From assembly GCA_001643675.2 (NCBI GenBank), contig LSRY02000001.1, positions 863,501 through 927,500 of the forward strand: a stretch of 64,000 nt of DNA. Reading direction: 5' to 3'. Both the position numbers and the translations under genes were made by a program. Under the pieces are notes generated by a model that had not been told where the DNA came from, made no database searches, and was given only the letters and a program-made list of their open reading frames with translations. This DNA comes from Monocercomonoides exilis (lineage: Eukaryota; Preaxostyla; Oxymonadida; Polymastigidae). The stretch's first letter is position 1; the number at the start of each line of letters is the position of its first letter. This document shows positions 43,970-56,857 of this stretch, piece by piece.

Positions 43970-45402
43970 ATGTCTTCATGCAACTTCAGGAATTATTACA
44001 GTCGGCTGGATCGAATGGCTCACATCGTTGTCGATGGCGTAGTTCGCATAACGGATGCCATTAATTCCAAGGAATTCAGCCGTACAGGAATCAAAAATGC
44101 TGTCAGAGCGCTGAGAAAAGGAAGGCTGGTTGAAAAAATTGGCAGACCTGCATCAGCAGTGGGAAAAAATGAACAAAGAGTATTAGACATTATTCACATT
44201 GAAGAAAAGTCTGGGACATGTTTAACTTTAAAAAAACAAGAGAATTGGTTTGTTTTTATTTTATTTGTATGTTTTAATCATTTGTTTTTCAGATAGAATA
44301 TGTTTTAAACGACAACGATTACGAAGACGCACCATTTACCGAAGTTTCAACGTCAGCCACGAATGGCTTTGTCAAGCGTCATCCGGAGCTGAAGACTGGA
44401 ACTCCGAAGAATTTGGTCATCAACAGACTTGCTGTTTCGTGCAGAAGAGTTTTAAAACCCTGGTATGAAACATTCGATGAGCTGCATGAAAAATACCATT
44501 TCAATCCAGCTTTAATAATAAACATCGACGAATCTTCAACTCGTGTTCCTACAGATTCAAAACAGCTTGTTGTGCACACAGCAGACACAAAAGCAGGTTT
44601 AACGAAAGAACCACCAAGAATGATTAATTCTACATTCGTGGCAACTGTTGCAACGGACGGAAATGCCTTTCCTTCTGTCATTTTGTAGCTAAGTGAAAAC
44701 CTGCTTGACAGACTAAAAAGATTGTTATCTCCAACGCTTGAAATATGGGCAAATTGTAGCGGCTGGATGGACAACGACAGCTTCATTATATTGACTTTCT
44801 CCATTCTTCTGCCTTCGATTATCGAAAGAAGAAAGCGCACATCACTTGAAAACAAACTTATTTCTCTCCTTCTTGATTCTCATGCATCTCGCACAGATCC
44901 ATCGATCTGGCGAGAATTCCAAAAACAACAAGTCGACGTTGGAGCCTTCGTGCCACACAGCACACGCTCGTGTCAACCTCTGGACAGAGGAGTATTTGCT
45001 GCGTTCAAATCTGAATTGACAAACAGATTTGAGGATCCATCTTCTTCTTCATCTTCCTCCAAACGAACTGCAATTGCAGACGCTCTGCCTCAAGCCATCC
45101 ACACTGTATTATCTCCTTCTGTAATTCAGAAAGCATTCGTCTGCAGTGGTGTTCTTCACAATTCTTCTGGGCCAGTTCTTATGAAACTGCCAGAATCTTC
45201 AATTTACCCTCTTCCATCCCGAAGAAACAGGTTCAACTTTTATGGAAAAGTGATAACCTACGAAAATCTTTTCGAGAAATGGGAAAATCATTTGAAAATA
45301 AATATTGAAAGGAAAAATGAAATGGATGAAAAGGAGAAAGATGAAGTGAAGACTGTTGTGGATGAAAAGAAAAAAATAAAAAGAAAACTTTCCCTTGTTT
45401 AA
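43970..45402 (+). pseudogene. Pogo/Tc1-mariner-type DDE transposase, decayed
   Basis: The N-terminal part has a helix-turn-helix DNA-binding region (SRTGIKNAVRALRKGRLVEK), then EKSGTCLTLKK. After a 45-bp intron the frame reads EYVLNDNDYEDAPFTEVSTS and FVKRHPELKTGTPKNLVINR. The DDE_1-type catalytic core follows: ALIINIDESS (first Asp), LLLDSHASR (second Asp) and PHSTRSCQPLDRGVFAAFK (third Asp). The C-terminus is Lys/Glu-rich. A one-base deletion in an A7 run near 44236 is needed to explain the frame before the intron, and a TAG interrupts the frame at 44686-44688. After the TAA at 45400-45402 the same frame still reads NDDSDDEKTDHALNRAEGKR, so the original stop may lie further on. Degenerate inverted sequence near 43588 and 45550 may be remnants of its ends. 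Confidence 0.7.
44248..44292 (+). other. 45-bp intron of the pogo-like gene
   Basis: The donor is TTG/GTTTGT and the acceptor TTTTTCAG/ATA. Splicing produces RELIEYVLND once the A-run frameshift is allowed for. It shares the GTTTG donor with most introns in the window. Confidence 0.5.
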
Positions 45403-46555
45403 AACGATGATTCTGACGATGAAAAGACAGATCATGCATTAAATCGAGCTGAAGGAAAAAGGAAAGATATCAGAAGAATTAATTCAAATTTTGTTTTCTT
45501 TTTATAATGTTGTTTTTTGAATTTTATCTCTTCATTTTATTGGGTCAGAATAAAGAAAAAGGGTCAGGATAAAATAATAACTCTATACTTATTTTCATGC
45601 TTCCCTAAAATTATCAAGATTTCGTTAATATAACCGTCAAAAAAAGTTTGAATTTTCCTTTATTTCCACAATGTTTTAATAAGTGTTTTTTGTTTGTAAA
45701 ATTTTTCTATTCCCACAATTATGATTAACCAAATGATCTTTTCTAATTTGAATTAGGATAGAGATGTTAAATATTTCCCATTTTATTTGAATAAAGTCCA
45801 CTTTATTCAAATAAGCATGAGGTTGTTTAAAAAAAACCTCCATTAATTCAAATTTCCCAACTTAATCTGCATTGTATCTAATCTCACGCAGAAAATATTT
45901 TGTGCAAAACCATAAAGAAAAAATAATTTTCGTTAAAAATTTCAAAAAATTGAACAAAGCAATTTTAATAAATGAAGGTTGTGAAAACTCACAAAGATTG
46001 TCTTGAGCATTCCAAAATCCCAAAAGAAAAACTTTCAGAAATCCTATAAAAGATAATCCCAAATCAGGAAAAAAAAGTCGTTTGAAGTTAAATCTAGTTG
46101 TATCACTCGTTGAAAATGTTCGCGTTCAAAATAAAGGCAAAAAGAAAAACAGTAAATGTAACAGCAAATTAAACATGAGTTAATATTTGTCAAATTTAAA
46201 TGAAAATGCCAAAAGGTTATTTATTGTTGAGAAAGAGAAAGCAAATGAAAATGAAATTTGATTAATAAAACTTTTTTCAAATAAATCTCCAAGAAATTTC
46301 AAAAAAAAAAAATGTTAAAAATAATACAGAATTAAATTTCAAAAATATAGCAAATGAAAAAAAATAGATACTTTAGTGTTTAAGTTAGATGTCCTTTAAA
46401 GATAATAAGGAACGTTTTGAAAATTGTTCGCAGATTCAAAGAACTCAAAAAAAAAAAAAAATATTCAATTAGCTTAAAATAACAGTCGTGAATGTGAAGA
46501 ATATCTGCACAACATCTCATCATATGAATGTTGTTATTTTAATTCTGTCAGATAG
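45403..46555. other. AT-rich intergenic DNA
   Basis: Apart from the possible transposase tail to about 45510 and GGGTCAG-ATAAA motifs near 45545-45570, I see no gene. Confidence 0.5.
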
Positions 46556-49500
46556 TCAAGTCAAAGCAAGTACTGGCATAAAAGAAATTGAAGAATCATC
46601 CGAACAAAATGAACTTTCATCCGACAGCGTAGAATATGAATCCAAATCAGTATCATCCAGAGATGTATTTTTCCTATTCATTTCGTTGTTTGCATTATCC
46701 ATCGCCTCACTGTCTCTATTTGATGAGTTGTTTGATGGAGATGATTTAATACCGCTTTCTTTCCGACTATTCTGGAATGATTTAGTTGCAAGAGTTGGAA
46801 GTTGTTTAGGCAAATCGGAGTCAGGATCTTTAATAAACGACTTTGAAAAAGACGATGATAAAGTTGAAGTTGAAACATTTGTTTCACTAGAACGCAATAT
46901 ATTCTCAGAATTATTTTCCGAATCTTCTTCAAAGGAATCAAAAGAATATTCCTCTTCATTTCTTTGAGAGAAACTTTCGTCATTTTGTTTATCGAATGAC
47001 GAATATGGAATATTCGTTTCCTCGTTGAACGGTGATGGTGCCAGTTGATTTTCCATAAATAATTCCTCTCCAATGTTTGCCGTGTCCTGGTCGGTTGAGA
47101 GTTTAATAGTTGGTTCTTCGTTTTCAGCTGAATCGTTGTAAGAATGTTTATCTAATTCATTCATCTGTCCAATATTTGGTTCTTTTTCATGACTGTTCTC
47201 TTTATCTTGAATCTTGAAAGATGAATCATTTTCAGAACCATCAAACGATTCGGAATCTGAATTGAAAGTTTCCGTTTCTGAGGCTGATATCGACTCCACA
47301 CTTGGACTCATGTTACTCTTGGTTTGTTGCTCGGATGCAGAGTTTTGTTGGCAGGAAGAATCAACAGAATGATCTTCCTGCGAATCACAATTCCCGTTTA
47401 CCATCAATTTTTCATGTGAATTCTTTTCGAGTGAGGTATTGTCTATTAGATTGTTTTGCTGTTGAGGATGACTGACTTTTGTGGTGCTATTTTTGTTTTC
47501 ATTTAATAGATCTTTAACATTTTTATTGATTTCCTCCAATTTTTTCAAAATTTTCTCAATTTCTATCTTCATCTTGATTTCATTAATGTCTTCAACAATA
47601 GATTTGACTGAAATGTCTGCAAAATAGCACAAAACTCCGTCCGATTTGATTATCAAGGAATGTGAAATATTATCGGAATTTTCGGTGTCCTCTTCTTTAC
47701 TTCCTTCCTTTGTGAAAGAAATTTGTTTTGTGCTTTCTTTCTCATCGTCATCCTCGAAGCATTCAGATGCCTGGTCTGCTTTTGGATCGCAAATGGTCAG
47801 ATGCTGGTCAGCATCTTGTTTATTTCCCATTTGAATTCCTCCTGACGAATCAATATTCTTTTTCTTTTGAGACTCCAGTGAAATGTCAATTGAGCCCTCC
47901 TCGCGTTTATTGCCGTTTTGTGAATAGTTGTCACTTTCAGATTTATCTGATTTCTCAGTTGATCGATTGTTTTCTGCTGTCAAAATATCCTTTGGATTAT
48001 CGCTTTGATTATCCAACAAATAACCATTGTTTTCAGAATCATTTTTTCCGCTTGTTAATCCACCAGAACATTTGCATGTTGAATTAGCATCGCTAATTTC
48101 AGGTGAACATGCATCTGAAGCTTGATGAGCGTTGTTATCAGAATTTTCTGTATTGCCAGCAGAAGAATTTTCATTTCTTTTATTTTCAGCTGTTTCTGTC
48201 GCACTGTCTTGTTGCTCTTGCTTGTCTACCCCTCCTCCAGCATTTCCATCTTGTCCGGATACAGGAGATCCGTCTGTAACGTATTGCGAATTTTCTGCAG
48301 CATCAATGTTTGAACTTCCATTGGCATTTACTTGAACATCGTTGCTTGAATTGGCGTTGTTGTCCGTTGATTTTGTTCCTGTTTCGACGCTTTCTCCTTC
48401 TCCGCTGCATGAAATATCGTGGTTGTCAATATTATTGTTACTTTTATCAGCCACTTGATTATTCTTAACGTCATTCAAATTCTGATTTTTAAGATTCATA
48501 AACTTCTCATTGATGTTCATTTTGTCGAATTTCTCTAATTTATAACCTTCGACCAAATATAAAAGATCCTGTATTCGAACAAGTGCTAAATCACATTGAC
48601 AAAATTCCGGGCAAATAGAACGAATTCGCGCATCAGGCCGAATGTTGCAAGGAATATAGCGAAAAAGGTCATGAACATCTTCACTAATAATGTCGAATGT
48701 GCTTTCAGTGCATTCATCAAAATCACAACATGACTTCAAGTTTGACTGATCGTCAACGCTTTTCCCTTTTACAGACTCATCCTCAGCATAACAGTTTCCT
48801 CGTATATCCAAATTATTTCCTGTTTTAGCAATGAGTTCGTCGGTTCTTGCAGCTGATCCGTTCTCTGTTCCGTCCTTTGAGTTGCCTTGAGATTTTTTAT
48901 CACGTTCAGATGAACGTGAGCTGACAGTGCTTAAATGAGAGAAACTAATTTTAGATGAGTCGCTCCCATCGCACGAAGAAGAAGCGGTGCTTGACGATAC
49001 ACTCGCGTGTGTCGCAGTCATTGTTTGGGTGCTTGACGTGCTTTCTGTGTCAATTGAACTAACATCAGAGGATGCTTCACTTCCAGTTATTGAATCACAT
49101 TCAAATACATCATCATCACAATCGATATCTTTCCTAAGTGATGGTGGACTTGAAAGAGAACATGCTTTAGCTGAATTTGGAGCAGATTCGTTGAGTTGAA
49201 GTCGATGAGACAATTGGAAAGTCGTTTTGTCATTAACAAAATACGTTGAAGAAGGCATCGAATTAGCATAATTTTGTGTTTTCCATGAGTCATTGGAAGT
49301 GATGATTTGGAATGAATTACGCAATTCCGGGCTAATGAAGTCACTATGCGAAGAAGATGTCGGGGTTGATTCTGGAAAAATTGACTGTCTGTCTCCTAAT
49401 GGAGCGAAAGAGTGTGTCAACGTACAAGCTTGGAGATTTTGGTCACCTTTTGCTGGAACAGTACCAAAAGTCAATTGAAATGGCACATGACTACTCGCTG

Positions 49501-51359
49501 ATCCTGTTTGTGTTGTTATTCCAAGCACAGAATTTGAAGTGCTTGTTGCTCTTTCATGTTGAAGAACAAATTTTTGTGATGAAAGTTGTGTGCTTTGAAC
49601 TTTTGGTACAAAAGAAGGTGCTCCAGGATTCAACAGCTTCGTTCCCGATTTTAGAACTGGCCGAGCAGAAGAAGATAAATGCTCGGAGTGATGGTCAGAA
49701 CTGGATCCAATAACAGAGTAATGAGATGAGTTAGATATGCTGAATTGATTTGATTGATCTGGTTCTGGTGGACTGTTTTGAGTGCAAGACGGAAAAGAAG
49801 AGAAACACTTTTTCGTTCTAAGGTCCAGGCAGCGTGCTTTAATAGGCCGAAGACGCGGGATTCTCAGAGGTTCACTAAAATGCTCATTCGTGAAGATTAC
49901 GAAATAAAGCGGGAAGGATGCAAAACCATATTCAAAAACTTTTGAAAGCTTACTGGCGCACTTTAAAAAGAAGAAGAAGAAATATATATTAAAATATGTA
50001 TGTATGCATGCATAAAAAAATTAATAAATTGAAAGATATCCAAATAAGAAAAAGAAAGGATGATACGAATCGGTTTAAATCATGTCAGAAAGAAAGAAAA
50101 TTGAAAAGGCAGCAATAACATATAAAATCTTTGCATTTTTCAATTTCAAACCTTTTCTGCAAAATCTATTGAGTTTTGGCTTCCATCATCTGGAAACAAT
50201 ACGTATCCGTAATCCTGAATGCATCTGTCTTCAATTTGCAAATACACATCAGTCAACATCACCAGAAGATAACTGCAACCACTATCACTTTTCTTTGTTC
50301 CCTCACCTTCTACAGCCAAATCACTCTTTTGTTCATCTTCACTTTCTTTCTCGTTTGAATAAAGTTCAACATTCATTTCCTCTGCAACTGCCCTTTGAAT
50401 CGCACGAGCCTTTTTCAGTATTATTTGCTTCAAGTCATCAGATGTTATTTTGTAATAATCTAGCATTTCATGTGCTGGAGACTTAGCTCCGCTCACTTCC
50501 GTCTTAATTGATGATGTTGCCTTTAAGAAGACTTTCTGCTTTTCCTGGAGGGTTTTTCCATCAGTCATATCACCAATTTTTTCTGCTTCTGCTTCCATAT
50601 CTTTATTGATCTTTCTAACGACAAATGCGACTGACTTTTTACAAATGCAAACATTTGCCCAATGCAAAGTAACTTTTTCCACATTATCTTTCATAGACTG
50701 GGTAGGACCTTTGTGTGCGTCTTCAGCATTATTTCTGTTGGAATATTGCACAAAATAACATGTTTTAAAAGGTGATTTTGCAATTCCTGTAACTATTTTC
50801 AATTGAGTTCTAAAAGTTAGTCAGTACATCAAAAAAAAAAATAAAATAAAATAAAATAAAATAAAATAAAAAAGAAAAAGAAAGAAAAAGATAAAGATAA
50901 AGGTAAAGGTAAAGGTAAAGAATATGCATTTTATGAAAATTATTTTTAATATATTTTTGTATGAAATCAATATGTTGTTTTCCACACTCTAACAGTTTAT
51001 TAATATCCGGACAACCAGTGATATGAAAATCTCCTCGAAATGCTATCGTTTTATTTCTACAAGCTGGCTGTATATAAAATTCACCAATGTCTAATTTCTT
51101 AAAAAAAAAAAAAAATTTGAAATGTTAATCACGTTATCTTTGATAAAATGAATGTTTCTCAAACTACAGAAGAGTATTTGATAATCTCTTGAGCTTTTTC
51201 AACTTCTGAAAAATGAATAAAAGTGTATCCACTGTCTTTTTTGTTCTTTTTAGAATAACCTAACTCTATTCTTCCATAGCTTTCAAATGCTATTTGAAGT
51301 TGTTTTTGTTCAATGTTTGAAAAATTTCCAGTAAGTTTCACCTCTCCTAAATTGCGCAT
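46556..51359 (-). CDS. RNA-recognition-motif protein with long Ser/Asn/Asp/Glu-rich tail, 1453 aa
   Basis: Four exons are read on the minus strand: 51165-51359, 50994-51097, 50152-50809 and 46556-49960. They total 4362 nt from ATG to TGA with no internal stop. Exon 1 encodes an RRM-like fold: VKLTGNF near residue 7 is RNP2-like and SGYTFIHF near residue 43 is RNP1-like. The next exons give a second RRM-like unit (FHITGCP and KTCYFVQY). A helical region follows (HEMLDYYKITSDDLKQIILK, KARAIQRAVAEEMNVEL), then CASKLSKVFEYGFASFPLYF across the last junction. The remaining roughly 1100 residues are disordered and rich in Ser, Asn, Asp, Glu and Lys, with one ordered-looking segment (EDVHDLFRYIPCNIRPDARI and CQCDLALVRIQDLLYLVEGY). 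I infer an RNA-binding, probably nuclear protein. All glutamines are CAA or CAG. Confidence 0.75.
50831..50935. repeat. AAAAT pentanucleotide and AAAGGT repeats in an intron
   Basis: About eight AAAAT units grade into AAAG and then GGTAAA units. They lie inside the second intron (50810-50993) of the RNA-binding protein gene. Confidence 0.85.
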
Positions 51360-51884
51360 AAAATTATTAAAACATTGGAAAAATTCTGATATGCTTTTAA
51401 TAACGAATATGCAAACTTAATTCTTCATCTTTTTCATCTTTTCGGATAAGAGATAAATTGAATCAAATCAATGTTTTTAATGACTAATCATGCGCAAACT
51501 GCAATTTTCACTCATTGTTGTAAATAAGGTTGTTTGTTTTACCAATGGTAAAACCTTGAGATTACTTGTCGATCAAGGGCCCATAGTATTATTGAAAATG
51601 AAAAGTTCAAGATTTTAATGGTTGAGAATATCTTCAAATTAATGGATTTTTATTCATTGACTTCAAATAATGACCAACAATCGATAATTTATTGCTGTAT
51701 TTATTTTTTTGGAAAAAAAAAACTATCAATTTATCCAATAATATTCTTTAAAGTTGTTCTTAAAGATGAAGCAATTTTTGCGAGAAAAATAGAAAAAACA
51801 TAAAAACAATGTGTTCAAAAACATTACTGTTTAAATAATATCTTTGAAACAAGAGAGGAGCATATTAAAAAGAAAAAAAGCATA
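51360..51884. other. Intergenic region between two minus-strand genes
   Basis: AT-rich. It holds the promoter region of the RNA-binding protein gene and the 3' flank of the acidic protein gene. I see no additional gene and no motif I can name. Confidence 0.5.
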
Positions 51885-54800
51885 TTAGAAGCTGGTTGTG
51901 CCTTCTGCAAGTTCCTCGTTTCCTTCTTCCTTCGTTCCAACATCTTCCACATCGTCCTTCTGCTCATCGTCAATCCACTCCACTTCGTCTTCGATGTCTT
52001 TGAAGTCGATTTCTCCGTGCTCTTCATGCGCAAACCGGCTAAGCAGACGCGCCTCTTCCTCTGCTGTCAGCTTCGGCAGATGTGTCTCAAATGGCAGGAA
52101 ATTCAGCTCTTCGCCATCAATTTTACTTCCAATTGCATCTTTCTCTTTGCCTTCTTCTTCTTCTTTTCCTTCTCCTCCTCTTTGCTCTCTCTCTTTGCTC
52201 AATGACATTTTGGTTTCTGCTGATGCATTTTGTGTGCTTTGTTCTTTGTTCACTGCATGTTCATCAGCAATTGCTGTGTCATAATCATCATCATCATCAT
52301 CATCAATGCCATCATCAATATCTTCATTGTTTTTATCATCATTACCATCATCATCGATATCTTCATCGTCTTCATCTTCATCTTCTTCATCATCTTCTTC
52401 TTCATTGCTGTCATCTTCTTCGTTTTCCTTTTCCTTTTCCTTTTCCTTTTCCTTTTCGTCTCCTTTCGTTTCCTTTGTTTTTTCAGTTTCTTCATCATCT
52501 CTATCTTCATCTTCATCATCGTCATCCAAACTGTCAATTTGAATCTCATCATCATCATCATCTTCTTCTTCTTCTTCTTCTGCTTCTGCTTCTGCTTCTG
52601 CTTCATTGTTATTGTCCAGTTGTGATGTGATGTTTTCCTCTTTCACCTCCTTCTCTTCTCCTTCTTCCCTCTTCTTCTCCTTCTTCTCCTTCTTCTTCTC
52701 TGCCATCGGTGTCTGCACAGCTGAATATAACAAAGCAGCCGAAGAGGAAGAAGCTAATGTTGGATTTCCTGCTGTCTGCATTGAATTTTGCAATGGAATT
52801 TGCATTTGTGTCTGTGTGTTGTGTGGAGGTGATGGCAAGAGTGATGTTCTGGTTGGATTCCGCTGAATAAACCGCTTCGACATCGCCTCTGCCGAGTTGT
52901 CTTCGTCTTCATCCAAATATTCAGCTTTGTCTATCTCTTCTTCTTCTTCTGGTTTGTCTTCTTTCTTCTCTTCTCCTTCTTTTTCTCCTTCTTTCTTTTC
53001 TTCTTCTTCTTTCTTCTTTTCTTCTTCTTCTTTCTTCTTTTCTTCTTCTTCTTCATTTAGTTCATGTGTCAACCTCCTCTTCTTCTCCACTTTCGGTGAT
53101 GAATCAATAACATTCCATTCATCTTTCTCTCTCTCTTCCTCTCCCTCTTCTTCTTCCCTTTCTTCTTTCTTCTGTCTCAGTTGCTTCTTCGTCTTCTTCT
53201 TCTTCTTCTTCTTCTCCATCTTCATTCTCTGCACAAGAGGCGACACTTCTGAAGGAAACACGAATCTTCTGCTGTTTTTGGATTCTCTTTCGCCCATTCT
53301 GTCATCTGACTGAGAAGATGAATGGACATCTCTATCAGAAGACAAGGAAGAGGAAGAAGAAGAGGAAGATGATGATGATGATGATGATGATGATGAATTA
53401 GAAGAAGAAGAAGAAGAATTCATTGAAGTGTCAGAAGAAGGCGTTGTTGGGCGTGGCGTGGCAGCAGAACGTAAAGTGGCAGCAGCAGGCGGAGGAAGAA
53501 TATGCGAAAATGGATTCATTTTGATGTCTTCATCTTCATTCTCATTTTCGTTCTCGTTCTCGTTCTCTTCTTCGTTTGCTTCTCCACTTAAGCTGTTCGA
53601 GTGTGGACGGCGCATAATGGCTGAGGTGAGGGTGAGGGGCAAGGAGTTGGACAAGGAATTGTCTGAAGATGAAGATGATGAAGAAGAATTTCTCACAGAA
53701 CCATCATTACCTTCTGTTTGTTCCTTAACTTGATTCTTCTTCTCATTCTTCTCTTTCATCTCCTTCTGCTCCTTCTGCTCCATCAGCATTGCCTGCTGCC
53801 TGATGAAGTGAGAGAAGAAACTGCCTTGTTCAGAAAGAGTTGAGAGGGAAGTAGCGCCACTCACAGCACTCATCAGAGAAGAGAGAGAGAGAGGAGGATG
53901 AGACAGCTGGGTGGACTGGGCTGATTGGATGGCAGAGGACAAGAAAGAGGAAGGAGAAGAGGAAGAGGAAGAAGAAGAGGGAAAAGAAGAAGAAGAAGAA
54001 AAGGAAGAAGGCAGCTCAGCTTTTGGGCATATGCCAAATGAGGCAGAATAAGGCTGGTGATGAACGAGAGCAATAGGCGCAACTGATTTGCTCTGTGACT
54101 TCAGCTGCATCGACTGACAGCGCCGCCTCTGCCGTTCATCTTCATTCATATGCTCTTCTTTGTCTTCTTCTTCCTCCTCCTCCTCCTCTTTTTCATCTTT
54201 TTCTTTCACTCCTTTCACTTCTTTCTCTTTCTCTCTCTGCTCCTGTTGCATTGCCTGCTTCCTCTTCACTTGCTCTTCTCTCTTCATCGACAGCTCCTTC
54301 AGCTCAAACATCGCTTCGTGAAGAGGTTTCGTAGAGTTCAAAATTGCTTCTTCAATCGGCATATCCAAAAACATTGCTTCTCTTTCTGCTTCATTTCCTG
54401 CTTCTCCTTCTTCTTCTTCTTTTCTCTTCCCTTCCCTCTTCCCTTCTCTTCTCTCTTTCTCTTTGGCTTCTGTCTCTTTCTTCCATTCTGCATAGAGCAG
54501 CTCTGCCTCTATCTGCACCCGCACCATCTCCTGTGAAGCATACTGGTCTGTTGAGATAGCTTCAGCTTCAGATGGAAGAGAAGAAGAAGGATAAGATGAA
54601 GAAGAAGAAGAAGATGATGATGATGATGATGATGACTGTAATGATGATGCTGCTGCTGATGAATATGGAACAAGATCCATCGGAAGCAAAGAAGACGAAG
54701 AAAAGCGAAGAGAAGACGTAGGTTGGTATTGAAGTGATCTGTTTTGCCCATTCGCCGCTCCTCTAACTTCCCTCCTCAGCGGGACATTACTTCCGTTCTC

Positions 54801-56201
54801 TGAGAAATTGTATTTCTCCGAATCGTTGCTTCGTTCCCTTTCCCTTTCTCGCTCTTTTTCTCTCTCATTTTTCCTCTCTGCAGTCAGCTCAGAATATGAT
54901 TTGTGTGTTGTCAGGAATTCTTCCTCGAATCCTTCATCCTGAATGAGGTTGTCGTCAATAATTGCCTCCCCAAACTCATCCAGCTCGTCTGAGTCGATGA
55001 TTCTCTTTCCATCTTCCTCTTCTTCCACCCTTCTCTTCTCCTCTTCTTCTTTGTCATCATCGTTTTCTTCAACTTCTCTTTCTCTTTCTCTTTCTTCTTT
55101 TCCTTTTCCTTCCTTTTCATCAGCTGCATCATCCACACCAGACATAAACTCCCCTCTGGCAGCACAGCCCGAGCGCAGCGACAGTTTCTGGATGGCTTTT
55201 TCAACATCCTCTTCTTCTGCCTGGCTCGCTGCATTGCCCGTCCACCGCCGCTGTTTGCTTGTGCTCTTTCGCGACGACCACCTCCCTCCGTCTTCATTCA
55301 CACTGATGATGTTCCGCTCGGGCGTCACATCCCGCCTCTCTCCTTCTTCTTTTTCTTCTTCTTTCCCTTGTTTCAAATTCCGTTCTTCAAACATCTCCTG
55401 TGGCAGAGGTGTTATCATTGCAGGCTTCAAATGAGTTGTTCGAGGTGCAATATGAAGAACGTTGGGAGAATGTGATAAACGATATGATGGAGCGGATAGC
55501 GTAGATATCACCATTTCTTCGCGATTCATTGGAGGCGTATGGGGAGGTGTTAATAAAGTTTGCTGGCCCTCATTATCAATTCGTTTAAAAATTTGATCCT
55601 GTTCATCATTACTAATTCGTAGACGCTTTCTTCCTTGAACGTCTGATTGTTCACTTGCTCCCGTGTTCCGTTTATCAATGTTCCTTTTACGACGTTCGTA
55701 TCCTATTTTGTCATCTGTTGACATATCGTCAAATTCTTGTTCAACAACAGTTGATGATGAATTGTCTGTTTCACTGCTGTTAAGGTCTTCTGATGAAGAA
55801 GATTCTTCTCTGCGTTATCAATTAACAAATATGTGAAATTCAAATAATTGAAATGAAAAAAAGTTTGAAAAGCAAACGATGAGCTGTCGCTTTCAGGGAG
55901 TTTACGGACTTTCCTGATTTGATATTTATGTTTTTCGTGCTCAGAAAAATGATGCTTTTCTTTCATCATTCGATTAAGCATCTGATCATAAAGTGAAGGA
56001 AAACTCTGAGGAATTAACTTAAATTTTTGAAGGTTTCAACATTTCAATGATAATGCATAAAAAAGAACGCGCTTAACATTATAGAAAAGCAAAAAGAACG
56101 GATAGACATACAGTAGGAGATGGTTCAGTTGCGCTTGAAGAATAAATCTCCTTTCCAATAAAAGGATTTGTAAATTTTACAGAATCCATCCCTGATGCCA
56201 T
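51885..56201 (-). CDS. Large acidic Ser/Glu/Lys-rich low-complexity protein, 1380 aa
   Basis: Three exons on the minus strand (56112-56201, 55878-56005, 51885-55809) total 4143 nt, from the ATG of MASGMDSVKFTNPFIGKE to a TAA. The introns are 106 bp (GTATGT donor) and 68 bp (GTTTGC donor). The junctions read SPT/SFPSLYDQML and SDSSSEESSSSEDLNSS. The N-terminal 120 residues and two short segments look conserved in style: VISTLSAPSYRLSHSPNVLH, and LPKLTAEEEARLLSRFAHEE near the C-terminus. Basic clusters (YERRKRNIDKRN, GRKRLRI) could be nuclear signals. The rest is poly-Ser, poly-Glu and Lys/Glu coiled-coil sequence with Asp/Glu runs near residues 1080-1200. I infer a nuclear scaffold or chromatin/transcription-type protein. 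No domain is recognised. Trinucleotide repeats make length variation likely. Confidence 0.7.
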
Positions 56202-56857
56202 TGCAGTGCTGCAATACATAATTATTAATAATCAATTAAAAATATGTTCTCTTTAACTGAAAAATCTCTGAAGCAAACCAAAGGCAAAATATTATTTATA
56301 ACTATGATCTGAAAACCTTATTTTATCGATCAAATAAATGTTCATTTAAGAAAAGCAGAACAGTACTCAATCAAAAATCGAGTTTTGTAATTGATTCCAC
56401 CTATTTATTGAGTTATTGAGTTGAATGATGAAAGTTTTTCTTTTGAAAAACTTTGATTATTCTTCAAAACATTTTTCACTTTTTTTTTTTTTTTTTCAAT
56501 TATGAAAAATAATAAGCTTTCATGATAGCACTCTCATTAATCATTGATGAATTATTCTTTCCAAAATTTTGTTTTATATGAGTTATTGAAAGTTATATTA
56601 TTGTTATCACCAAAATGAGTAACTTGTGAATGAGAAATAAAGTTTGTTTTGAAAATTTTATAGTTTTCAAGTTTAATAATTCTTTCAGAGTTTAAAAGAA
56701 CATTTAAAAACAAATCCATTTCATTGATATTCTTTTATTGGCTGTAAATAAATTTCAGAAAATTTTTTATCCATCAATCAAAATCTGTATCTCGCCAGTC
56801 GTTCTTTAGAAAAACAGAACCCTTCGAAGTTTAATAAGGAAAATGAAAACATGAAAT
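56202..56857. other. Intergenic region
   Basis: AT-rich, with a T-run near 56480-56496. An acceptor-like TATTGCAG just upstream of the ATG at 56201 could mark a 5' untranslated exon. No other gene is seen. Confidence 0.45.

Noticed and set aside
52082-55434. Plus-strand Ser/Phe/His-rich open frames
   Set aside because: They are antisense shadows of the acidic 1380-aa gene, produced by trinucleotide repeats.
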